Source: an uncultured Bacteroides sp.
GTDB taxonomy: Bacteria; Bacteroidota; Bacteroidia; Bacteroidales; Bacteroidaceae
DNA length: 64,000 bases
Reading direction: 5' to 3'
Assembly (NCBI GenBank): GCA_900546645.1
Contig: URDR01000002.1
Location: 17,981-81,980, forward strand
Under the pieces are notes generated by a model. The model searched no databases, had not been told where the DNA came from, and was given only the letters and a program-made list of their open reading frames with translations. The position numbers and the translations under genes are program-made. This document shows positions 51,385-60,513 of the stretch, piece by piece; the first letter of the stretch is position 1, and every line of letters starts with the position of its first letter.

Positions 51385-52584
51385 ATGGGAAAAGACCGAT
51401 TGATGACATCGAGCTATTGTTTTATACTGGCTGCGAATTTCCTTCTTTATTTTGGTTTTTGGCTTTTAATACCAGTTTTTCCTTTTTATCTTTCTGAGAT
51501 TTTCCACGTTTCTAATTCTACTATAGGTATCGTTCTTTCTTGTTATACGGTATCTTCATTGTGTATTCGTCCGTTTTCAGGCTACCTGCTTGATGCGTTT
51601 GCGCGGAAGCCTCTTTATCTTTTTGCTTATTTTATTTTTATGCTGGTCTTTGCCGGCTACATGCTTGCAAGCTTATTGACGGTGTTTATTATCCTCCGGG
51701 TGGTGCATGGTTTTTCGTTTGGCATGGTTACCGTAGGAGGAAATACGGTGGTGATTGATATTATGCCGTCTTCCCGCCGTGGGGAGGGGCTGGGCTATTA
51801 TGGGTTGACTAATAATATAGCGATGTCTATAGGTCCGATGTTTGGGCTTTTCCTTCATAGCGGAGGCGCATCTTATATTACAATATTTTCGTATGCTCTT
51901 GTCTCGTGTGCGTTGGGCTTTTTGTGTGCCTGGTTGGTTAAAACCCCTTATAAACCACCTGTCAAGCGTGAACCGATTTCGTTTGATCGCTTTATTTTAC
52001 TGAAAGGCCTTCCGGCTGGATTTAGTTTGTTGCTTCTCTCTATACCTTATGGAATGACAACGAATTATGTGGCTATGTATGCCCGTCAGATTGGTATTAC
52101 TGCCGAAACCGGCTTTTTCTTTACTTTTATGGCTTTAGGAATGGCTGTCAGCCGGCTTTTCAGTGGGCGTCTGGTTGATAAGGGGATGGTTACTCAAGTG
52201 ATTTCGGCGGGAATTTATTTGGTTTGCTTTTGTTATTTTGGTCTGACGGCTTGTGGATGGTTGGTAGACTGGAACTATCAGGTAACCACCGTACTTTTCT
52301 TTATGATAGCCTTGTTGCTTGGAATAGGATTTGGCACTATGTTTCCTGCTTATAATACACTTTTTGTTAATTTGGCACCAAATAGTCAGCGTGGTACGGC
52401 TACAAGCACATATCTTACATCGTGGGATGTAGGGATTGGAATTGGAATGTTGACCGGAGGCTATATTGCTGAAATAGCAACGTTTCGTATGGCTTACTTT
52501 TTTGGCGCGGCTTTGACTGTGGTTTCTTTACTTTATTTTCGTTTAAAGGCTGCGCCTCATTTTTTGAAAAATAGGCTGCGATAA
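51385..52584 (+). CDS. MFS transporter
   Basis: A 399-residue inner-membrane protein with twelve hydrophobic helices. The inter-helix motif RPFSGYLLDAFARKPLY (after helix 2) and its counterpart in the second half are typical of the major facilitator superfamily. No substrate can be read from the sequence; many such proteins export drugs or small metabolites. It follows the pheS terminator closely. Confidence 0.85.
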   Translation: MGKDRLMTSSYCFILAANFLLYFGFWLLIPVFPFYLSEIFHVSNSTIGIVLSCYTVSSLCIRPFSGYLLDAFARKPLYLFAYFIFMLVFAGYMLASLLTVFIILRVVHGFSFGMVTVGGNTVVIDIMPSSRRGEGLGYYGLTNNIAMSIGPMFGLFLHSGGASYITIFSYALVSCALGFLCAWLVKTPYKPPVKREPISFDRFILLKGLPAGFSLLLLSIPYGMTTNYVAMYARQIGITAETGFFFTFMALGMAVSRLFSGRLVDKGMVTQVISAGIYLVCFCYFGLTACGWLVDWNYQVTTVLFFMIALLLGIGFGTMFPAYNTLFVNLAPNSQRGTATSTYLTSWDVGIGIGMLTGGYIAEIATFRMAYFFGAALTVVSLLYFRLKAAPHFLKNRLR

Positions 52585-52591
52585 GTGTAGC

Positions 52592-53731
52592 TTAGTTTTT
52601 ATAGGTGAAAACAAAGATATGAGACAGGCGATTATCTATCTTGGTTATTTGTAAGGATATGATAAATGAACGGAAAAAATCAGGATGTCGCAAGATAAAT
52701 TGAGGTAAGTAGGGCTCATATTCTTGAGGCGATTTTGCAACCTTGTCCATGTCGGCTACCATGATACATGATGCATTTCGTGATAAGTTTGAAATACATT
52801 CTTCAAATAAGGTATGTGAAGGTGAGGTAATTGTGCTTGAAATGCAAGAGTCTACCTTGTTAGTTCCAGAAACAAGGAGTAAACTGTCTTCCATATGTGA
52901 TGAAAGATTGTTTAAAGCGGTAAAGGTAGAAGCAATACATGAATCAGGTTCATGCATTTCTCCGCTTAAGTAAAACACTTCACTGTTCAGGTGGATATCA
53001 AATTCGCTCCAATGGGGAATGTTGCTTTCTTTTGTGAGTAAAGGAAGAGGGGCGGTGCGTCCGTATAAAGTCATAAAATTGGTTGACTTCGTACGGTGTA
53101 TAGCTGTAAATATGGGATCTTGGCGCAGTGAAGTCTTGTCCTTTTGTGCGTCAATAACCTCTTCAATAAGGCGTTTCTGATAGCTGATGGCTAATAATCC
53201 CTCGTTGTTGTAGTATAATACGATGAATTTAGTGGGATTGACGGGATAAATTTCAATGGTTTTATCGCGGTATTTTTCTTTTTTGGGAATAAATTGACTT
53301 CCGGAGGAATTTCTTAGCGTTTCAATCAGTAGATCTTTCCCTTCTTTGCCCATCGAGAAGTAAACTACGGCATCATCGGGTTTGCCCGGCGAATGGAAAC
53401 TGACCAGCATGTGATTGGTCTGTCCGTTTAGCCCATGGATGTTTGTGGGTGCGTATTGATTGAGCTTGTCAAGGATAGTTCCTGTAATTCCAGTTTGGTG
53501 GAGGGTGCCTAATTGTGAAGCATAGGCCATTTGAGTAAATTCGTTTAGAAAATAATCAGCATTGTCTGTCTCGAATACGCCTATACAGTTTCCGGGGATA
53601 AATGACAAGAAGTCAACATCATTCTTTTGGTCGTTGATGCTTAATTTAGCAAAGCTGTAAAGACCAATTCCTATGCCGAAAAGAATGACTGAAAGGATAA
53701 CCCCCAATTTTGTAACTGTGCGTAACTTCAT
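52592..53731 (-). CDS. Membrane-anchored protein, function unknown (DUF3352-like)
   Basis: The start at 53731 is preferred because a promoter box (TATCTTTG) lies 19 bases upstream, inside a longer in-frame stretch. 379 residues: one N-terminal membrane helix (about 8-30), then a mostly beta-rich periplasmic region. The phrases DVDFLSFIPGNCIGVFETDN and VYFSMGKEGKDLLIETLR recall the DUF3352 family, but the match is from memory. No catalytic motif is evident. It is convergent with the upstream MFS gene, ends only 7 bases apart. Confidence 0.6.
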   Translation of the reverse strand: MKLRTVTKLGVILSVILFGIGIGLYSFAKLSINDQKNDVDFLSFIPGNCIGVFETDNADYFLNEFTQMAYASQLGTLHQTGITGTILDKLNQYAPTNIHGLNGQTNHMLVSFHSPGKPDDAVVYFSMGKEGKDLLIETLRNSSGSQFIPKKEKYRDKTIEIYPVNPTKFIVLYYNNEGLLAISYQKRLIEEVIDAQKDKTSLRQDPIFTAIHRTKSTNFMTLYGRTAPLPLLTKESNIPHWSEFDIHLNSEVFYLSGEMHEPDSCIASTFTALNNLSSHMEDSLLLVSGTNKVDSCISSTITSPSHTLFEECISNLSRNASCIMVADMDKVAKSPQEYEPYLPQFILRHPDFFRSFIISLQITKIDNRLSHIFVFTYKN

Positions 53732-53749
53732 ATTGAACTCTGTTTGATA

Positions 53750-53782
53750 CAAAGATAGCAAAAACTTTTTAAATAAAACAAA
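53750..53782 (-). promoter_or_regulatory. Promoter for the DUF3352-like gene
   Basis: On the minus strand TTTG (53779-53782) and TATCTTTG (53750-53757) are 21 bases apart. The promoter begins exactly where the tRNA terminator hairpin ends. Confidence 0.65.
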
Positions 53783-53810
53783 AAAATCCTGCAAACTATT
53801 GCGGGATTTT
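53783..53810 (-). terminator. Terminator of the tRNA-His transcript
   Basis: AAAATCC plus GCAA pairs with TTGC plus GGATTTT around a short loop with one mismatch, followed on the minus strand by TTTTTTTGTTTT. It lies 33 bases beyond the last tRNA. Confidence 0.8.
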
Positions 53811-53843
53811 AACAAATAGAATTCAATAAAAAGTTGGAAAGAG

Positions 53844-53918
53844 GGTGACTAGTGGGATTCGAACCCACGACATTCAGAACCACAATCTGACGCTCTAACC
53901 GACTGAACTATAGTCACC
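53844..53918 (-). tRNA. tRNA-His (GTG), copy 1
   Basis: The minus strand folds as a cloverleaf: acceptor GTGACTA with TAGTCAC, anticodon loop TTGTGGT with anticodon GTG (53881-53883), and T arm GTGGGTTCGAATCCCAC. A G before base 1 pairs with the discriminator C, the hallmark of tRNA-His. No CCA is encoded. Confidence 0.97.
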
Positions 53919-53956
53919 ATGTTGGTATTTAGGTGAAATAAAAATAAGAGGGGGGG

Positions 53957-54031
53957 GGTGACTAGTGGGATTCGAACCCACGACATTCAGAACCACAATC
54001 TGACGCTCTAACCGACTGAACTATAGTCACC
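53957..54031 (-). tRNA. tRNA-His (GTG), copy 2
   Basis: Identical to copy 1, 113 bases away. The anticodon is at 53994-53996. The 38-base spacer contains a run of nine G whose last two bases are the first of the tRNA on the plus strand. Confidence 0.97.
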
Positions 54032-54069
54032 ATGTTGGTATTTAGGTGAAATAAAAATAAGAGGGGGGG

Positions 54070-54144
54070 GGTGACTAGTGGGATTCGAACCCACGACATT
54101 CAGAACCACAATCTGACGCTCTAACCAACTGAACTATAGTCACC
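54070..54144 (-). tRNA. tRNA-His (GTG), copy 3
   Basis: Differs from copies 1 and 2 by one D-loop base (TTGG for TCGG). The anticodon is at 54107-54109. It is the first copy transcribed, nearest the promoter. Confidence 0.97.
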
Positions 54145-54171
54145 ATGTTGGTCTTATTTTTAAATCGATTG

Positions 54172-54202
54172 CAAAGGTAGATATTTATTTTGAATATGCA
54201 AA
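54172..54202 (-). promoter_or_regulatory. Bacteroides-type promoter for the tRNA-His array
   Basis: On the minus strand TTTG (54199-54202) and TACCTTTG (54172-54179) are 19 bases apart. It lies 28 bases before the first tRNA, just after the CapA-like gene ends at 54212. Confidence 0.8.
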
Positions 54203-54211
54203 TAGTTTTGT

Positions 54212-55366
54212 TTATTTTCTTGTGAAAAAATATTCTTTTAGGTCTGATGAGTATTTTTTCATAAAACTTCTGGCTGCCCTTAAATACTTGTTTAGGTGAT
54301 ATATCTCATTGCTGTTCAGTGAGTTGGATTCAATCGATGCCGGATAGGCCTGAAAATTTCGGTTGGAGCTTAAACTGGAGCGCGAAGTCCATATGAAGGC
54401 ATATTGGCATGATTGCAGCCGAGTTTTCTTCTCTACTTTTCGTAGAACCAGTTTTACGGCCAGTCCGCCGTCTGTTTGCGGTGCACTCATATTTGAAATG
54501 AAGTTTCCCAAGGAGTATGCTATTACATGCTGACTGGGTTTAAGAGAGTCTGCAGTAAGCTGGATGGGCTGGATGACGTGAGGGTGTGAACCTATAATAT
54601 GATCTACGCCTAAGCGAAGCATCCATTGAGCTAGCTCCTTTTCTTCTTTACGGGGGTGTAAATGGTATTCTATCCCCCAGTGGATACAAGCAATGATAGC
54701 ATCCGGTTTCATAAGCCGTGCTCTTAATATGTCTTTTCTGATTTGCTGTTTATCGATATAGTTGACAATGCTGGGAGGGCTTATCTTGATTCCATTAGTG
54801 CCGTATGTGTAATTCAGCAATGCGATGCGAAATCCCCTTTTCTCGATTAAAAGAGGATGTCGCTGTATGCGTTCTTTTTCACTTCTATAAGTTCCGGCAT
54901 GAGCTATGTGTAGAGAGTCGAGCAGGTTAAGTGTACGTTCCATTCCGTGTCTTCCTCGGTCTAAGCAATGGTTGTTTGCTGTAGTTAGTACGTTGAATCC
55001 GGCTTTATGGATGGAATATAAAAATTCATCAGGTGCACTGAAACTCGGATAACCGGTATAAGGTTTTCCTCCAAAGGTAATCTCTAAATTGGCTATTGTT
55101 AAATCATTATTTTTTAATTCCGGTTTAATCAGTGTGAAGCAGTTGGAGTAATCGTAAGTCCCCTTTTCTGTTTGCGCAGCTTCAATTTGAGCTCGATGCT
55201 GCATTAAATCGCCGACAAATAAAAGCGAGAGTGTGTCTGCTTTTTGGGCGCCCCCGGGGAGGGTTCCAATGCAGAACAGCAAAAAAGAAATTATCCGAAT
55301 GCAGTTTTTCCGGACTCCGGAGAAACTGCATTCGGATAAATATGTATGTATTATGGTATGATTCAC
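54212..55366 (-). CDS. CapA-like secreted phosphoesterase-fold protein
   Basis: 384 residues. The frame begins with a GTG (55366); the next ATG is too far in, so the start is uncertain. A hydrophobic signal segment (IISFLLFCIGTLPGGAQKA, about 25-43) follows a charged stretch. The CapA (PGA_cap) motifs are FVGDLMQHR, ANNHCLDRG, IHWGIEYH and GSHPHVIQP. CapA proteins act in poly-gamma-glutamate capsule synthesis or as related metallophosphoesterase-fold proteins; no CapBC partners are here. Its first codons overlap a long palindrome that looks like the folD terminator. Confidence 0.8.
   Translation of the reverse strand: MNHTIIHTYLSECSFSGVRKNCIRIISFLLFCIGTLPGGAQKADTLSLLFVGDLMQHRAQIEAAQTEKGTYDYSNCFTLIKPELKNNDLTIANLEITFGGKPYTGYPSFSAPDEFLYSIHKAGFNVLTTANNHCLDRGRHGMERTLNLLDSLHIAHAGTYRSEKERIQRHPLLIEKRGFRIALLNYTYGTNGIKISPPSIVNYIDKQQIRKDILRARLMKPDAIIACIHWGIEYHLHPRKEEKELAQWMLRLGVDHIIGSHPHVIQPIQLTADSLKPSQHVIAYSLGNFISNMSAPQTDGGLAVKLVLRKVEKKTRLQSCQYAFIWTSRSSLSSNRNFQAYPASIESNSLNSNEIYHLNKYLRAARSFMKKYSSDLKEYFFTRK
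55291..55339 (-). terminator. Near-perfect 49-base palindrome, probable folD terminator
   Basis: Arms 55291-55314 and 55316-55339 are inverted repeats of 24 bases with one mismatch. On the minus strand a T-rich run (TTTCTTTTTTG) follows, as for an intrinsic terminator. It is 31 bases after the folD stop and lies within the N-terminal codons of the CapA-like frame. Confidence 0.75.
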
Positions 55367-55370
55367 GCGC

Positions 55371-56252
55371 TTATTGATAGATGGCTTTCTTTCCAGCCAG
55401 CAGGGTGTTTTTCATTAAAGAAACAATGGTCATAGGACCTACCCCTCCCGGGACAGGAGTAATGTAAGAGCATTTAGGAGCGACTTCATCAAATTTGACA
55501 TCACCTGTCAGTTTGAATCCCGATTTTTTTGTTGCGTCGGGTACTCGTGTGGTGCCTACGTCGATGATTGCAGCTCCCTCTTTAACCATGTCGGCTGTAA
55601 CAAAGTTCGGTTGACCCAAAGCAGCGATGATGATGTCGGCTTCCTGGCATTCTTTTATTAAATTTGTACTGCGGCTATGGCATACGGTAACAGTTGCATC
55701 TCCGGGATAAGCTTTTTGCATCATAAGTGCAGCCATGGGCTTTCCTACGATATTGCTACGTCCTAAAACCACGCATTTTTTTCCTTGTGTTTTTATTTCA
55801 TAACGTTTTAATAATTCCAGAATGCCATTTGGCGTTGCTGAAACATAACATGGCAAACCAATAGACATTCTTCCCACGTTAATCGGATGGAACCCGTCAA
55901 CATCTTTGCGGTAATCAATCGTCTCAATAACTTTTTGCTCGGAAATATGTTTGGGCAGGGGTAGCTGTACGATGAATCCGTCAATATCTTCATTTTGGTT
56001 TAACTCACGGACCTTGTTCAATAGTTCTTCTTCAGTTACATCGGCTTCATAGCGAATCAGGGTTGATTTGAAGCCACATACTTCGCATGCTTTCACTTTG
56101 GCAGCTACGTATGTTTCGCTTCCTCCGTCGTGTCCAACGAGGATGGCGGCCAAATGGGGCTGCTTTCCTCCTTTTGCAAGGATTTCAGCAACTTCGGCTG
56201 CGATTTCTTGCTTAACTTGTTCAGCAATTGCTTTTCCGTCAATTAATGTCAT
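55371..56252 (-). CDS. folD: Methylenetetrahydrofolate dehydrogenase/cyclohydrolase
   Basis: 293 residues with the family start LIDGKAIAEQVKQEI, the catalytic Tyr-Lys segment ETYVAAKVKACE (the Lys in AKVKAC), QLPLPKHI, VLGRSNIVGKPMAALM (NADP site) and PVPGGVGPMTIV. It interconverts methylene- and formyl-tetrahydrofolate. The CapA-like gene begins 4 bases downstream, with a strong palindrome at the junction. Confidence 0.96.
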   Translation of the reverse strand: MTLIDGKAIAEQVKQEIAAEVAEILAKGGKQPHLAAILVGHDGGSETYVAAKVKACEVCGFKSTLIRYEADVTEEELLNKVRELNQNEDIDGFIVQLPLPKHISEQKVIETIDYRKDVDGFHPINVGRMSIGLPCYVSATPNGILELLKRYEIKTQGKKCVVLGRSNIVGKPMAALMMQKAYPGDATVTVCHSRSTNLIKECQEADIIIAALGQPNFVTADMVKEGAAIIDVGTTRVPDATKKSGFKLTGDVKFDEVAPKCSYITPVPGGVGPMTIVSLMKNTLLAGKKAIYQ

Positions 56253-56419
56253 AACAGTTGTTTTTTATGAATCGGTTTCCTGCAAAAATAGAAAAAAAAA
56301 GGTTACGGATAGGATTTTTCGTTGTTTTTATCGCTTTTATATCAGAATATGTATATTCTTCGTGGCATTAGAGCGGTAATCTGCGAAAAACTATTACCTT
56401 TGTACCGTTTTTATAAGCT

Positions 56420-57655
56420 ATGCAAAGAAAAAAGATAAACATATTATATGTTCTTGTTTTTACTCTTGTGATGCTTCCTTTTGTGAGTCCTTCAGCTTGG
56501 GCTCAGGATAAGGTTTTTACAGTGGTTATTGATGCTGGGCATGGAGGAAATGACCCTGGGGCTATAGGAAGAAAAGGTAGAGAGAAGAATATCAATTTGA
56601 ATGTTGCGCTGAAGTTAGGAAGCTTGATACAGCAAAACTGTGCGGATACGAGAGTCGTTTATACTCGAAAAAAAGACGTTTTCGTTCCTTTGCACCGTCG
56701 TGCGGAAATCGCCAATGAGGCGAAGGCCGATTTGTTTATTTCTATTCACACCAATTCATTGGCATCGCGTAATAGTAGGGTAAGTGGAACAGAAACTTAT
56801 ACCTTGGGGCTTCACCGTACGGACGAAAATCTGGAAGTCGCAAAAAAAGAGAATGCGGTAATCTTGATTGAAGATGATTACAAGCAACGTTATGCTGGGT
56901 TTAACCCTAATTCATCGGAAAGTTATATTATTTTTGAATTCTTGCAGGACAAGAACATGGCGCAGAGTGTAAACTTTGCCCGTTTGGTACAAGGACAGTT
57001 TCGTGCTAATCATCGTATAGATAAGGGAGTGCATCAGGCAGGCTTTTTGGTTTTGCGTGAAACGTCTATGCCGAGTGTGTTGGTCGAACTGGGCTATATC
57101 ACTAATCAGCAGGAAGAGGCCTTTTTGCTTTCAGAAAATGGAAGTTCTGTTTTGGCACAAAGTATTTATCGAGCTTTTTTAACGTATAAACAAAGTAAAG
57201 GGCGTGTTATGGCCTTGCCGGATAACGGAGGAAGAGATGCGGTTAAAACAGAGAATGCTGTAAATTCGGAAATGGAGAACTCTGAGTCTGACATAGTATC
57301 TTCTGAAAAGACTTCTTCCGGAAAAGCGCCTGCAAAATCTGAGAAAACTTCTGTAAAAACATCTTCTTCAAAGAGTCTTAGCCAGCCGGTATTTAAAATA
57401 CAGATCTTGACTTCGGGGAAAGTACTTCCCAAAAACAGCCGTTTACTGAAAGGCTTGTCTCCTGTATCTTATTATAAAGAAGGGGGGATTATAAAATATA
57501 CGTATGGCGAAGATACTGATTATAATAAAATATTGCGCCTGAAGCGTATGAGGGTAGATGCGAAATTTAAAGATGCCTTTATTATAGCTTTCCGGAATGG
57601 GGAGAAGATGAATGTTAATCAGGCAATTAAAGAGTTTAAGAAAAATAGAAAATAA
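56420..57655 (+). CDS. N-acetylmuramoyl-L-alanine amidase
   Basis: A 411-residue protein with a signal peptide (cut near AWAQ). The Amidase_3 domain has VVIDAGHGGNDPGA (zinc His41), the Glu in RKGREKNIN, SIHTNS and VLVELGYITN. It cuts the bond between muramic acid and the stem peptide during division. A Ser/Lys-rich linker (about 265-325) leads to a C-terminal SPOR-like segment (PVFKIQILTSG onward), which may bind septal glycan. The next gene, mlaD, starts 8 bases later. Confidence 0.92.
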   Translation: MQRKKINILYVLVFTLVMLPFVSPSAWAQDKVFTVVIDAGHGGNDPGAIGRKGREKNINLNVALKLGSLIQQNCADTRVVYTRKKDVFVPLHRRAEIANEAKADLFISIHTNSLASRNSRVSGTETYTLGLHRTDENLEVAKKENAVILIEDDYKQRYAGFNPNSSESYIIFEFLQDKNMAQSVNFARLVQGQFRANHRIDKGVHQAGFLVLRETSMPSVLVELGYITNQQEEAFLLSENGSSVLAQSIYRAFLTYKQSKGRVMALPDNGGRDAVKTENAVNSEMENSESDIVSSEKTSSGKAPAKSEKTSVKTSSSKSLSQPVFKIQILTSGKVLPKNSRLLKGLSPVSYYKEGGIIKYTYGEDTDYNKILRLKRMRVDAKFKDAFIIAFRNGEKMNVNQAIKEFKKNRK

Positions 57656-57662
57656 AAACGAT

Positions 57663-58562
57663 ATGAAAAAAGAAGTAAAAATAGGTTTGGCGGGAATTGC
57701 GGCGCTCTTAATTCTTTTCTTTGGTATTAACTACCTGAAGGGTATTAATATGTTTAAATCTGAAAGCTATTATTATGCAGAGTTTACCAATGTGAATGGT
57801 CTGGCGAAATCCAGTCCCGTATTTGCCAATGGTTTTAAAGTGGGTGTAGTGCGTGATATTCAGTATAATTATCAGAAGCCGGGACATGTAGTAGTAGGGT
57901 TTGAAGTGGATCAAGTGATGCGTTTGCCTAAAAAAAGCAAGGCAGAACTGGTGACAGAAATGCTTGGAACCGTAAAGATGAATTTGCTGTTGCCCTATGA
58001 GGGAGAAGTGGAATATTGTCACCCAGGAGATACGCTTTGTGGGGTGGCCAATGAAGGCCTGCTGGGAGCTGCAGAAAAAGATATATTGCCCAAGGTGGAA
58101 CAGATGATGCCTAAACTGGATTCGATATTGACTTCCTTGAATCAACTGCTTTCTACTCCTTCTTTAAAAAATACTTTGGATAATGCCGAAAAACTGACGG
58201 CTTCATTAAACGAAAGTGCTCGTCACTTGAATCGTTTGATGTCTGATGATATACCGCAACTTACGGGAAATGCTGTGCAGATAACCGAAAATCTCAAGGT
58301 GATAAGCGATAACTTGAAAACTGTGGATTATGCGGGTACTTTTGCTCGTGTTGACGCTACTCTGGAAAGCGTACAGGAACTTACTGCTAAGTTGAACCGG
58401 AAAGATAATTCTTTAGGATTGCTTCTGAATGACTCTTCATTATATGATGGTTTAAATGCTACAGCGGCCAATGCTGCTAGTTTGCTGAAAGATTTGCAGG
58501 AACATCCTAAGCGCTATGTTCACTTCTCTTTGTTTGGCAAAAAAGATAAAAAGACTGAATAA
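57663..58562 (+). CDS. MlaD/MCE-family protein
   Basis: 299 residues, starting at the ATG at 57663 (MKKEVKIGLAG); the longer frame reaches back into the amidase gene. One membrane helix (about 7-24) precedes an MCE domain (SYYYAEFTNVNGLAKSSPV to about residue 115), then a long coiled-coil. MlaD is part of a lipid-transport complex that keeps outer-membrane asymmetry. The permease and ATPase partners are not beside it. Confidence 0.88.
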   Translation: MKKEVKIGLAGIAALLILFFGINYLKGINMFKSESYYYAEFTNVNGLAKSSPVFANGFKVGVVRDIQYNYQKPGHVVVGFEVDQVMRLPKKSKAELVTEMLGTVKMNLLLPYEGEVEYCHPGDTLCGVANEGLLGAAEKDILPKVEQMMPKLDSILTSLNQLLSTPSLKNTLDNAEKLTASLNESARHLNRLMSDDIPQLTGNAVQITENLKVISDNLKTVDYAGTFARVDATLESVQELTAKLNRKDNSLGLLLNDSSLYDGLNATAANAASLLKDLQEHPKRYVHFSLFGKKDKKTE

Positions 58563-58956
58563 ATATAAAGAGGCTTTTCCGGATAAGGCAATTCTGTCGG
58601 TTGCAAGAGGATGCTTTAGATGAAACGAAAGAGTGTTATATAGAATTTATCTAAATAATAAACTCGGCTTTTTGGTCTTTCCGGAAGATGTAAATGCTTT
58701 GAATACTAGTGATATAGTTAGAGGGAAGACTTTTTGTTTGAGTGATAGGGTGCGAGTTAAACGTTTGATAAATAGATTTTTATAAAAGAGTGCTTAGACT
58801 GTTTTTTATGAAAGTTTTAACATTTTTGTAACAATCTGTAAATCATTGTGTTAAATAAAAAATTAAAAAACAAAGAAAAAAGGGACTTGTTTTTGTAGAA
58901 ATTCATTGCGAACTTTGCAAACGTAGAAGTTTCGCTTTATTAATAACAACGTATGT
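58563..58956. other. Gene-free stretch before dnaA
   Basis: About 390 bases between mlaD and dnaA. It is AT-rich towards the right. I see no cluster of TTATCCACA-like DnaA boxes, so I do not call an origin. The last 30 bases hold the motif GTAGAAGTTTCGC shared with the nrdJ leader. Confidence 0.5.
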
Positions 58957-60369
58957 ATGATTGAAAATAATCAAGCCGTAACGTTGTGGAATCGTTGTCT
59001 CTCTTTTATTAGGGATAATGTGAAAAATGTAACGGCTTTCAAAACCTGGTTTGAGCCTATTGTTCCCTTGAAATATGAAGGGAAGGCATTGACTATCGGT
59101 GTTCCCAGTCCTTTCTTCTATGAATATCTGGAAGAGAAGTATGTGGGGTTGCTACGTGCGGCCATATACAAGGAAATTGGTGAGGGCACAGAGTTGATGT
59201 ATTCCATTCTTACCGATAAGACAAACCATATAACTGTAAATGTAAAAGGGACTGAGCGCTCATCTGCTTTGCCCCAGTCTGCGCCTGTTCATAATGCGAA
59301 TAAGGCTCCTAATCCTTTGCAGGCACCAGCTCCTCAGGACTTAGATCCGCATCTGAATCCTAACTATAATTTTGAAAACTTCATTAAAGGGAACAGCAAT
59401 GAGTTTTCAAGAACGGTTGCTGAGACAGTGGCTCAGAATCCAGCACGTACATTCAACCCGTTGTTTATTTACGGTCCTTCCGGTGTAGGAAAGACACATC
59501 TTATTAATGCGATAGGTACACGCATTAAAGAACTTTATCCTGAGAAACGTGTGCTTTATGTTTCGGCACATTTATTTCAGGTACAATATACTGATTCGGT
59601 GCGTACGAATCACTTTAATGATTTTATCAGTTTTTATCAGACTATTGACGTTCTGATTATTGATGATATTCAAGAGTTTGCCGGTGTTACGAAAACGCAG
59701 AATACTTTCTTCCATATATTTAACCATCTGCATCAGAATGGTAAGCAGTTGATTTTAACTTCCGACCGTGCTCCGGTTATGTTGCAAGGGATGGAAGATC
59801 GTTTGCTTACCCGTTTTAAATGGGGGCTTGTTGCGGAACTTGAGAAGCCGGATGTGGAGTTGCGTAAGAATATTCTTCGCAATAAGATACGTCGTGATGG
59901 ATTGACTATTCCGGAATCGGTAATCGGTTACATTGCTGAAAATGTGAATGAAAGCGTGCGCGAACTGGAGGGAATTGTCAATTCACTATTGGCTCAGTCT
60001 ATTTTGCTCAAGCGTGATGTGAATCTGGAATTGGCACAGCGCATTGTTCAGAAGGCGGTACGTTGTGCTGAGGTGAAGCCAGTTACCGTGAACGATATCA
60101 TAGAGAAAGTATGCGCGCATTATAAGATCGATGCAACCGTGATTCATACAAAGACCCGTAAACGTGAGGTGGTTCAGGTACGTCAGGTTGCTATGTATCT
60201 GGCAAAGAAGCATACAGATACTTCTTCTTCAAAAATTGGTAAACTTATTGGCAATAAAGATCATGCTACGGTTTTGCATGCTTGTAAGATTGTGAAAGAT
60301 CAGGTGGATGTTGATAAGGCATTTAAAGCGGAAATAGAAGAAATTGAAACAGGTTTAAGGGCAAGATGA
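58957..60369 (+). CDS. dnaA: Chromosomal replication initiator DnaA
   Basis: 470 residues. Domain I (1-90, WNRCLSFIRDNV), a Pro/Ala-rich linker (100-130), the AAA+ domain with Walker A GPSGVGKT (173-180) and Walker B LIIDDIQ near 228, and domain IV with the DnaA-box signature HATVLHACKIV are complete. It opens the replication origin. The upstream ATG at 58953 would give only a two-codon frame. A terminator follows. Confidence 0.97.
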   Translation: MIENNQAVTLWNRCLSFIRDNVKNVTAFKTWFEPIVPLKYEGKALTIGVPSPFFYEYLEEKYVGLLRAAIYKEIGEGTELMYSILTDKTNHITVNVKGTERSSALPQSAPVHNANKAPNPLQAPAPQDLDPHLNPNYNFENFIKGNSNEFSRTVAETVAQNPARTFNPLFIYGPSGVGKTHLINAIGTRIKELYPEKRVLYVSAHLFQVQYTDSVRTNHFNDFISFYQTIDVLIIDDIQEFAGVTKTQNTFFHIFNHLHQNGKQLILTSDRAPVMLQGMEDRLLTRFKWGLVAELEKPDVELRKNILRNKIRRDGLTIPESVIGYIAENVNESVRELEGIVNSLLAQSILLKRDVNLELAQRIVQKAVRCAEVKPVTVNDIIEKVCAHYKIDATVIHTKTRKREVVQVRQVAMYLAKKHTDTSSSKIGKLIGNKDHATVLHACKIVKDQVDVDKAFKAEIEEIETGLRAR

Positions 60370-60400
60370 TTTTTTGCTCTTATGTGAGAAAATAAAAACT

Positions 60401-60436
60401 AAAAATCCCGGCTGCATATCTGCGGTCGGGATTTTT
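60401..60436 (+). terminator. Terminator after dnaA, bidirectional
   Basis: AAAAATCCCG (60401-60410) pairs with CGGGATTTTT (60427-60436), extended by G-C and G-U pairs inside. It lies between convergent dnaA and sdaA and has T-runs on both strands. Confidence 0.85.
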
Positions 60437-60513
60437 AGTTTAATGATTCTTTTTTAGAAATGAATATTTTTTATGTTTATCCAGCTTGATTACTTATTCT
60501 ATCACTTCTTTCT

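Noticed and set aside
58563..58956. Considered the chromosomal origin because it precedes dnaA.
   Set aside because: No cluster of DnaA boxes is visible; gene order around dnaA is not conserved with known origins here.
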